Shown: one piece after another, positions 1 through 5,202 of the stretch | Position numbering within the stretch: position 1 is the stretch's first letter | Layout: each line of letters starts with the position of its first letter | Assembly (NCBI GenBank): GCA_035291605.1 | Contig: DATDRS010000002.1 | Location: 1-6,841, forward strand | From: DATDRS01 sp035291605 | GTDB lineage: Bacteria; Chloroflexota; Anaerolineae; Anaerolineales; UBA6663 | Reading direction: 5' to 3' | Length of the DNA: 6,841 nucleotides | Position numbers and translations under genes: made by a program | Notes under the pieces: model-generated | The model's database searches: none | Told to the model about the DNA's origin: nothing | The model's input: the letters and a program-made list of their open reading frames with translations, nothing else

Positions 1-161
1 TTAACGTAGGAGAAACCGTCCTTGACGTTCAAGACGCCGAATGAGAGATTCGATTTGTCGTTGGGCGACAGGAATTGCTTGAGTTCAAGCGTGAATTGAA
101 TCTCCACGTCGCCTGCCAGGGGTAAGTAGATGCCGTACTGCAGTCCGCGCCGATGACCCAT
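1..161 (-). CDS. Partial 5' end of an unidentified protein, open at left edge
   Basis: This is the first 53 codons of a leftward gene that continues past the window edge. The frame opens after an in-frame TAA lying inside the end of the upstream gene. The ATG sits 5 nt after that gene's stop, which suggests translational coupling as the last visible gene of the operon. A TTG nine bases further upstream is an alternative start, and no clear Shine-Dalgarno precedes either. The visible residues alternate hydrophobic and polar (for example DVEIQFTLELKQF around residues 18-30), which suggests beta strands. No signal peptide or membrane helix is seen. Most codons end in G or C, as in the neighbours. 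I do not recognise the family. The main doubt is whether this short frame is truly coding. Confidence 0.5.
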   Translation of the reverse strand, partial: MGHRRGLQYGIYLPLAGDVEIQFTLELKQFLSPNDKSNLSFGVLNVKDGFSYV

Positions 162-166
162 CAGCG

Positions 167-1030
167 TCAACTTTTACCCGTCATCAGCAGCGGCTTGAAA
201 AGGGCGCGATTGAACTCTGCAATCCTCTCCGGCCCCAGCCGTTCTAGTTCCTGCCGGGCCGCAAGCGCATCGGCGCGGAGTTGGGCCACGTTGACGCCCC
301 GGCACTCGTCGGGCAGGGGGTCGAGCCACTGCCGCAGGCGGAAGAACATCTTCATCGCGCCGTTGTAGTTCCCGCGCTCGATCTGCAGGTAGGCCACCGC
401 CACCTGCAATATGCCGCGATAGAGTTCGCGGGCCGGGCCGCTTTCCTCGTTCCAGGCGTGCTCCAGCACCTCGTGCGCCTCGAAATACTCCCTTTGGTTG
501 AATAAGGCGATGCCCTCTTTCGCCAGCGCCGAGAGCGCGCCCGCGCAGTCGCCGGCAAGGGTTTCGGCGTCCACGACGCGCGCATACTTTTCGATCAGTT
601 CGGGGAGCGCGGTGACCAACCGGCTCTTGGCGACCACCGCTTCGCATCCCACGTCAATGGCGCGGGCGCGCAGGTCGAGGTCGGTGTGCGGGCCAAAGGC
701 GATCACGGGGATGCGCCGCGTGGCCGCCGAGGACTTGAGCGCGGCCACCCACTCGGGCCACGGGAGGACCGTGCTGCTCAGCTCGACGATCACCAGTGCG
801 GGCTGCCACTCGACCACGCGGGCGATGAAGACCGAGCCGCGCCCCGTGAGAGGTTCGCCAGTGCGCCCGAAGTTCACGGCGGTTTCGGACATCCCCGGTT
901 CGAGCGCCTCACCCTTCTCGATCCATTGCACGCGAAAGCCAAGCGCCTTCACCGCGTTTTCAATCTGCACGGCGAAGAAGAGATCGGACACCAGGCTGAG
1001 GACGAGCGGCGGCTGCGCCATGGTCTCCAT
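167..1030 (-). CDS. Degenerate receiver domain fused to DUF309 domain
   Basis: The 287-residue soluble protein has two parts. Residues about 8-150 look like a CheY-type receiver fold. There are hydrophobic strands at LVLSLVSD and ALVIVELSS, IPVIAFGPHTD at the strand-4 position, and a conserved-type lysine in AVVAKSR (residue 135). The phospho-acceptor aspartate position appears to be Glu83 and the usual Thr/Ser is Gly113, so it is probably a pseudo-receiver that is not phosphorylated. Residues about 168-232 match DUF309: FNQREYFEAHEVLEHAW, then GILQVAVAYLQIERGN and a GAMKMFFR helix. DUF309 function is not established. A second ATG at 1021 (MAQPP...) is a credible start: GGAG lies only 3 nt before it, while the first ATG has no Shine-Dalgarno. 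The gene lies 32 nt after the tail-protein gene and 5 nt before the next, which supports one operon. The fold assignments are motif recognition by eye. Confidence 0.85.
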   Translation of the reverse strand: METMAQPPLVLSLVSDLFFAVQIENAVKALGFRVQWIEKGEALEPGMSETAVNFGRTGEPLTGRGSVFIARVVEWQPALVIVELSSTVLPWPEWVAALKSSAATRRIPVIAFGPHTDLDLRARAIDVGCEAVVAKSRLVTALPELIEKYARVVDAETLAGDCAGALSALAKEGIALFNQREYFEAHEVLEHAWNEESGPARELYRGILQVAVAYLQIERGNYNGAMKMFFRLRQWLDPLPDECRGVNVAQLRADALAARQELERLGPERIAEFNRALFKPLLMTGKS

Positions 1031-1062
1031 TGTAGCACCGCAACGCGCTTTGCCGTATAAAG

Positions 1063-1662
1063 TTATGGATAGCCGGTCGGCGTGCTGTCTGGATAGCCGC
1101 TCCGAGTGGTCGGCGTGGCTGGCGGCTGCGGCGTCGAGGTCGGCGTGGCCGTGCCTCGACGTGGGGAGGGAGTGGATGTCGGCGTCCGGGTCGAAGTCGG
1201 CAGGGTCCGGGGGGGCGGGGTGTTGGTGTTCGTGGGCGTCGCACTGGTTGCGGCCAGCGTGGTCGTGATCGTCGCGCTGGCCGCCGCTGCGGTTGCCGGA
1301 GGCGCGCCGACAGTCTCGGTAGCCGAGGCCTGCGGCTGTGCGGTCGGCGTTTCATTCGGATTGGGCGTGAAAGTCGCCGTCCACTCGGGTGGGAAGGTGG
1401 GGACGGCCGAGGTCGGGCTTGCAGCGCCGATGGCCGTGGCGGTCGGGAGGGAGACGGCGAGGGGCGCGACGGGCGTCCCGGGCGGAAACGGATTCAGCGG
1501 CAGGTTGGGGTTGACGAAGATCAGGCCGAAGCACAGGCAACTCAACCCCGTCAGGCCGAGCAGGAGCGCCGTGAGGATGTCCCACGTCGCGGCCGATTTC
1601 CGGGCAGGCTTTTTCCTCGCAGGGGTTTTCTGCAGAGAGGGTTTCTTGGGGGCAGGTTTCAT
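1063..1662 (-). CDS. Single-pass membrane protein with Pro/Thr/Ser-rich external tail
   Basis: The 199-residue protein has three zones. Residues 1-25 are strongly basic (KKP, RKKPARK). Residues about 27-50 form one transmembrane helix (WDILTALLLGLTGLSCLCFG). Residues 51-199 are a low-complexity tail of Pro, Thr, Ser and Ala. By the positive-inside rule the basic segment is cytoplasmic and the tail external, so the helix is an uncleaved anchor. The tail contains FPPEWTATFTPNP, a motif type I associate with secreted and membrane proteins of Anaerolineae. The tail is probably disordered and might be O-glycosylated or act as a wall-spanning stalk, but no catalytic domain is visible. The C-terminus repeats GYP (SGYPDSTPTGYP). 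The ATG lies 9 nt after the protease stop with no Shine-Dalgarno, so translation is probably coupled. No specific function can be given. Confidence 0.8.
   Translation of the reverse strand: MKPAPKKPSLQKTPARKKPARKSAATWDILTALLLGLTGLSCLCFGLIFVNPNLPLNPFPPGTPVAPLAVSLPTATAIGAASPTSAVPTFPPEWTATFTPNPNETPTAQPQASATETVGAPPATAAAASATITTTLAATSATPTNTNTPPPRTLPTSTRTPTSTPSPRRGTATPTSTPQPPATPTTRSGYPDSTPTGYP
1067..1148. repeat. Imperfect short repeats in the Pro/Thr tail coding region
   Basis: GGATAGCCG occurs at 1067-1075 and 1091-1099 and encodes the two C-terminal GYP motifs. GGTCGGCGTGG occurs at 1108-1118 and 1138-1148, a 30-bp period, and GTCGGCGT recurs further upstream in the gene. These are coding low-complexity repeats of the TPT type, where replication slippage could change tail length. 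Confidence 0.55.
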
Positions 1663-1671
1663 TGGAAGGTG

Positions 1672-2805
1672 TCAGGCCTGGAATTTTTCGGCGCGCGCCA
1701 CGCGGTCGCGGATGGGCGGGTGCGAATACAACAGGAACACCACCCAGGGTTCGGGATCGGCCTCCGCGAGGTTCTGGTTGGCGAGGCGCGTCATCGCATT
1801 GATGAACGCCTGCGGTTTGCGCGTGGCCTGGAGGGCGTAAGCGTCCGCGCGGACTTCGCGCCAGCGCGAGTAGGCGTTGTTGACCGGCATCGTCACGACG
1901 CCGAAGACGCCCAGCGTCAGTGCGAAGAGCGGCAGCGCGCCGATGTCCGCCGGGCCGGTGAAGCCGAAGGCCTGCGCGCCCCACTTGAGCGCGAGCGAGG
2001 CCAGGTAGAGTCCGGCGAGCGTGACCGCTGCGCTGACGGCAATGCCGAAGGGAATATCGCGGTTGACGTGGTGGCCGAGTTCGTGCGCGATCACCGTCTC
2101 AACCTCGTCGGCGGTGAATTCGTTGAGCAGCGTATCGCCGAGGATGATGCGCCGCGTGTTGCCCAGCCCGCTGAGCGCGGCGTTCGCCGCTTTGGTGCGC
2201 TGGCTCATATCAAAGCGGAACACGCCGCTGACTTTTGTCCCGGCGCGCCCGGCCAGCGCCTTGAGCCGGGCCGCGAGTTCGGCATACTCCTCGCCCAGCG
2301 GGACGTACTTGTTAAACAGCGGCATGATGAGCACCGGGGCGAGGTTGGTGAGCAGGACAACGAAGACGACGTAACCGCCCGCCGCCCACAGCCACCACAG
2401 CGGGCCGGTGACGCGCAGGAGCCAGTACACCCCTTCCAGCACCGGCAGGCCAATGACCGCCGCCAGCAGGAGGCCCAGGAGTTGGTCTTTGACCCAACCG
2501 CCGAGTGTCTGCGTGGATTGGTCGTAGCGGTGGGGCAGGGCGAAGCCGGAATAGTAAGCCAGCGGGAGATCGAGAACCTCAAACGTGAGATAGAAGACCG
2601 CGCCGAACGCGGCAACCAACAGCCAATCATTCTGGGTAAACGTAAGCAGCCAGTTTTTAAGCGCCAACGCCCAGCCGAAGGCCAGCCACGCGAGCGTGAT
2701 CAGGCCGCTGTAGCCCAGGCCCACGAAGAATAACCGGCGGCGGAGGCGCGCGTACCCTTTGGCCTGCCTCTGGCGTTCGGGGTCGAGAGGGAGCGCGGAA
2801 GTCAT
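1672..2805 (-). CDS. M48 family membrane zinc metalloprotease (Ste24/CAAX protease-like)
   Basis: The 377-residue integral-membrane protease resembles Ste24/CAAX prenyl protease 1, although bacterial members normally have no prenylated substrate and their targets are mostly unknown. The N-terminal half has four hydrophobic segments (about 26-48, 61-83, 104-130, 138-160) and the family signature SGFALPHRYDQSTQTLGGW (about 86-104). The zinc site is HELGHH, with H241, E242 as general base and H245. The third ligand is Glu317 in WREVRADAYAL, with Asp321 following. Two more helices lie at about 252-272 and 288-308. The substrate-cleft motif SHPPIRDRV begins at 361. All catalytic residues are present, so it should be active. 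Length is slightly below eukaryotic Ste24. It is first in the leftward operon. The start is supported by a promoter whose predicted +1 is the A of this ATG. Confidence 0.95.
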   Translation of the reverse strand: MTSALPLDPERQRQAKGYARLRRRLFFVGLGYSGLITLAWLAFGWALALKNWLLTFTQNDWLLVAAFGAVFYLTFEVLDLPLAYYSGFALPHRYDQSTQTLGGWVKDQLLGLLLAAVIGLPVLEGVYWLLRVTGPLWWLWAAGGYVVFVVLLTNLAPVLIMPLFNKYVPLGEEYAELAARLKALAGRAGTKVSGVFRFDMSQRTKAANAALSGLGNTRRIILGDTLLNEFTADEVETVIAHELGHHVNRDIPFGIAVSAAVTLAGLYLASLALKWGAQAFGFTGPADIGALPLFALTLGVFGVVTMPVNNAYSRWREVRADAYALQATRKPQAFINAMTRLANQNLAEADPEPWVVFLLYSHPPIRDRVARAEKFQA

Positions 2806-2811
2806 GCGCGG

Positions 2812-2840
2812 ATTGTAATGTCTGGCGAAAGGACTGGCAA
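2812..2840 (-). promoter_or_regulatory. Sigma-70-type promoter for the M48 operon, leaderless
   Basis: Reading leftward, TTGCCA (2835-2840, 5 of 6 to the -35 consensus) is followed by exactly 17 bp and then TACAAT (2812-2817, 5 of 6 to the -10 consensus). Six bases, CCGCGC, separate the -10 from the protease ATG, so the canonical +1 is the first base of the start codon. The lack of any Shine-Dalgarno fits a leaderless message. The match is strong for GC-rich DNA. Promoter activity itself is inferred. Confidence 0.7.
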
Positions 2841-2863
2841 GGGGAAAGGGGAAAACGCCCAGG

Positions 2864-2892
2864 TTTACCCTCCCCCTCAGGTGTGCTAGAAT
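2864..2892 (+). promoter_or_regulatory. Divergent promoter for the three-gene membrane operon
   Basis: Rightward, TTTACC (2864-2869, 4 of 6) is followed by 17 bp and TAGAAT (2887-2892, 5 of 6). The -10 is preceded by TGC, which gives an extended -10 (TGnTAGAAT). The predicted +1 is near 2899, leaving an untranslated leader of about 41 nt to the ATG at 2940. A start at the in-frame GTG at 2901 would make this message nearly leaderless as well. Confidence 0.55.
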
Positions 2893-2922
2893 TTCGCCGT
2901 GTGGGCGAACCAGCGGGTTCGC
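2893..2922. promoter_or_regulatory. Overlapping inverted repeats just downstream of the -10 box
   Basis: TTCGCC (2893-2898) can pair with GGCGAA (2904-2909). GCGAACC (2905-2911) can instead pair with GGTTCGC (2916-2922) through a 4-nt loop. The middle segment is shared, so the two pairings exclude each other. This could be a repressor operator at the start site, or a leader hairpin affecting translation, since only the second stem lies wholly within the predicted transcript. No binding protein can be named. Confidence 0.35.
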
Positions 2923-2939
2923 TCGCGTTTTGTCCGCCT

Positions 2940-4553
2940 ATGTCGCCTCTGCTCCCGCTCATCCTCCTGGCCCTCGGCGTTGGGTTGCTGGTCTCCGGCG
3001 TCCTGCCCCGCTTCCGCTTCGCCGGGCTGGTTGCGATCGGCGCGACCTCGGGGGCGCTGCTCTCCCTGCTGTTCCTGGCGTTTCGCCTGCCCTCGGAGGC
3101 GACTCTGTCCTACTGGGGTCCGGCCTCGCTCCTGCCACTGGGGTTGGTCCTGGCGGTAGATCGTCTGGCGTGGCTGTTTGCCGCCGGGATCCTCACGGTG
3201 ACGCTGGCGACGCTCCTCACCGGGGTCGCGCGACCCGGCGGGAGGCGCGTCGTCGTGCGCGGCGCGATGCTGCTCATGGCGTTTGCCAGCGTGGCCGCGG
3301 TCTTTGCTGACAACCTGATCACGCGCGTCATGGCGTGGGCCGGGTTGGACCTGATCTATTTCCTCGCGCTCGTCGTCCTCGCCCGCAGCGAGGGGATGGA
3401 GCCGCAAGCCGTCCTGAATCTCTCCTTCAATTCTATCGGCACACTCCTCGCGCTGGCGGCCGCCATGCTGATCAGCCGCGAGAGTCCGGCGCTGTCGCTC
3501 CGCGATGCGGCGCTCACGCCGCAATCCACCGTGCTCATCACCCTGGCGGCGGCCTTCCGACTGGGCCTGTTCCCGCTGCACCTGGGCCTGCCGGCGGAGG
3601 CCACCATCCGGCAGGGGCTGGGGACGGTCTTGCGCCTGATCCCGGCGGCGGTGGCGCTCGAAACGATGGCGCGGCTGGCCGTGTTCGGGTTCGCGGAGGC
3701 GGTGCAGCCCTGGCTGACCCTGTTCGGGGCGGCGGCGGCGCTCGCCGGCGCGATTCAACTCTGGAGCATGGACGATCCCCGGCAGGGACTCACCTACGTG
3801 GTCATCGCTTACTCCGGAGTTGCCTTGCTGGCCGGTATGACGGGCGGCGCTCAAGCCAGCCTCGCGCTTGCCGCTCACTCGCTCACCCTCCTGCTTGGCG
3901 GGGCGCTGCTGTTTCTCTTCAACGGGCATGACGAGCAGCATCCTCGCCTGACGCTCTTCCCGTTGTTGGGCGCGGCGGCGCTGCTGGGTGCGCCTTTGAC
4001 CGTTGGCTTCGTGGGGTGGGCCGGTCTCTACAACGGCCTGCTGGAAGCGCGCAGTTGGCCTACGTTAGTCGGCGTCGTGCTCGCGCACATCATCCTGGCC
4101 GGCGGTTTGCTCCGGACGACATTCTGGCCGGGGCAGCTGCTGGAAGGCGAGCCGCTCGTGCGGACATCCTATCTTGCCGGGCTGCTCTTGCTGGCCGGCG
4201 CGTCAATCCTCGCTGGAGGGTTGACGACCAGCGGGTGGATGGACAGGCCGGCCGCGGGTCTGTTTGGTCTTTCAGGATGGTCGAGTTTAGCGCCGCTGGG
4301 GTTTGTGGCTGCGACAAGCGCGCTCGGCTTTGGCCTGTGGCGATTTGAGGCGGCGATCCGCGAGCGAGCGGAGGTCGCCGCCGGGACATTGACCGCATTC
4401 ATCCGCCTCGACCGGCTCTACCGCCTCGCCTGGGGCGTGATTCGCGGCGCGAGCTGGATGATTAATACCCTGGCCGCCATCCTGGAAGGCGAGGGGGCGG
4501 TGCTGTGGACGCTGGTCGCCGCCTTGCTCCTGGTGTTGTTATTCAGACGGTAG
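2940..4553 (+). CDS. Lysine-free NuoL/HyfB/MrpA-like antiporter-type membrane subunit
   Basis: The 537-residue protein has about 14 hydrophobic helices and the layout of the proton-conducting transporter superfamily (PF00361 type). The TM5 motif WAGLDLIYFLAL carries Asp137 where the family has Glu. The TM7 motif AAAFRLGLFPLHLGLPAEA carries Arg207 where the family has Lys. WSMDDPRQGLTYVVIAYSG (275-293) matches the usual loop before TM10, and H313 matches the conserved His of the following helix. In GAPLTVGFVGW the expected charged TM12 residue is Trp360. There is no lysine anywhere in the protein. After about residue 465 a charged stretch with LDRLYRLAWGV and LEGEGAVLW precedes a last helix, reminiscent of the NuoL lateral helix. 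The ATG at 2940 was chosen because a membrane helix follows directly. In-frame GTGs at 2901 and 2883 are alternatives, and the latter overlaps the -10. It is first in the operon. Confidence 0.85.
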   Translation: MSPLLPLILLALGVGLLVSGVLPRFRFAGLVAIGATSGALLSLLFLAFRLPSEATLSYWGPASLLPLGLVLAVDRLAWLFAAGILTVTLATLLTGVARPGGRRVVVRGAMLLMAFASVAAVFADNLITRVMAWAGLDLIYFLALVVLARSEGMEPQAVLNLSFNSIGTLLALAAAMLISRESPALSLRDAALTPQSTVLITLAAAFRLGLFPLHLGLPAEATIRQGLGTVLRLIPAAVALETMARLAVFGFAEAVQPWLTLFGAAAALAGAIQLWSMDDPRQGLTYVVIAYSGVALLAGMTGGAQASLALAAHSLTLLLGGALLFLFNGHDEQHPRLTLFPLLGAAALLGAPLTVGFVGWAGLYNGLLEARSWPTLVGVVLAHIILAGGLLRTTFWPGQLLEGEPLVRTSYLAGLLLLAGASILAGGLTTSGWMDRPAAGLFGLSGWSSLAPLGFVAATSALGFGLWRFEAAIRERAEVAAGTLTAFIRLDRLYRLAWGVIRGASWMINTLAAILEGEGAVLWTLVAALLLVLLFRR

Positions 4554-4560
4554 GCTTCAG

Positions 4561-5202
4561 ATGTCTCAATTCGCAACTCCGGCCCTCGTCGGCATTTTGA
4601 TCACGGCGGCCTTGCTGGTCATCACGAATGACTGGCGGCTGAGCTTCGCCGCCCTGGTGGTCCAGTACGTGCTGATGGCGGCGCTCATCGCGCAGATCGT
4701 CCTGTGGCAGGTGGCAGTGGTCAAAGCCCTCGTCGGCGTGTTCGTCGTCGGCATTTTCAGCCTCACGGGGCGGCAGGCGAATTTTGGCCGCCGCGCCGGG
4801 GTGGATTTGCTGCTGTCAGGATCTCTGCGCTCCTTCGTCCGTTTCGAGTTCCCCACCGGCCTGCCGTTTCGCTTCCTCGCGGCGGTGATGACCATCGTCG
4901 CCGCAGCGTACACCGCGAGCCAGCCGGGCTTTGCCTTTCCCGGCCTGCCGCCGACGTTGAACGTGGCGTCCTATGCCCTCCTCGCCCTGGGCCTGCTCAA
5001 TCTCGGCCTCACCGAAGAGCCGATGAACGCCGGCATGGGATTGCTGACCGGATTGATGGGGTTCGAGTTGATGTACGCCGCGGTAGAGCCCTCGCTGGCG
5101 ATTGTGGCCCTGCTCGCCGCCGTCAATTTTGGCGTCGCCATGGCGACGAGCTACCTGGCGCTGCTCCGCTATGCTGCGACCGAGAAGGAGCCGCCCGGCT
5201 GA
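4561..5202 (+). CDS. HyfE/NuoK-like multi-pass membrane subunit
   Basis: The 213-residue protein has six or seven hydrophobic segments (about 6-22, 27-50, 52-68, 103-120, 135-150, 156-175, 177-203), close to the length of HyfE (hydrogenase-4 component E). The C-terminal half carries GMGLLTGLMGFELMYAAVEPS with intramembrane Glu169 and Glu176. It resembles the NuoK/MrpC helix that carries a conserved glutamate in a G-x-E-L-M context. A lysine, Lys55, lies in the second or third helix. In complex I and Mrp the K/C-type subunit bridges antiporter-like subunits, and here the gene lies between two of them, which supports the assignment. The ATG is 7 nt after the upstream stop, with a modest TAGG 6 nt before it. 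The stop overlaps the next start (TGATG). The family call rests on motif and context, and an uncharacterised membrane protein is the alternative. Confidence 0.7.
   Translation: MSQFATPALVGILITAALLVITNDWRLSFAALVVQYVLMAALIAQIVLWQVAVVKALVGVFVVGIFSLTGRQANFGRRAGVDLLLSGSLRSFVRFEFPTGLPFRFLAAVMTIVAAAYTASQPGFAFPGLPPTLNVASYALLALGLLNLGLTEEPMNAGMGLLTGLMGFELMYAAVEPSLAIVALLAAVNFGVAMATSYLALLRYAATEKEPPG
5185..5190 (+). promoter_or_regulatory. Ribosome binding site fixing the last subunit's start
   Basis: AAGGAG lies 11 nt before the ATG at 5202, inside the end of the previous gene. The reading frame stays open far upstream of this ATG, through the neighbour in another frame. This site, the TGATG stop-start overlap and a membrane helix directly after the Met together fix the start here. 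Confidence 0.6.

Noticed and set aside
1040..1062. TATACG-like -10 upstream of the DUF309 gene
   Set aside because: No acceptable -35 lies at 16-18 bp, and the site overlaps the upstream gene's end in a tight operon.
1106..1840. Plus-strand Val/Gly-rich open frame over the Pro/Thr-tail gene
   Set aside because: It is the mirror of the Thr/Pro codon repeats, since ACC/CCG reads as GGT/CGG. The minus-strand reading has a clean basic-TM-tail architecture.
1669..2733. A 354-codon plus-strand open frame over the M48 gene
   Set aside because: The minus strand has an intact HEXXH protease with all family motifs. The plus frame is Arg/Glu/Gln-rich noise.
2841..2855. GGGGAAAGGGGAAAA purine run in the divergent spacer, considered as a regulatory repeat
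   Set aside because: It lies between the two -35 boxes but is simple low-complexity sequence with no further copies or symmetry.
2886..3941. A 351-codon open frame on the minus strand opposite the first membrane subunit
   Set aside because: It has the same antisense composition (Gln, Arg, Glu, His), no recognisable domain, and runs across the divergent promoter.
4704..5201. Upstream extension of the last subunit's open frame over the HyfE-like gene
   Set aside because: The translation in this stretch is Arg/Pro-rich and overlaps a convincing membrane protein in another frame. The ATG at 5202 with AAGGAG upstream is the real start.
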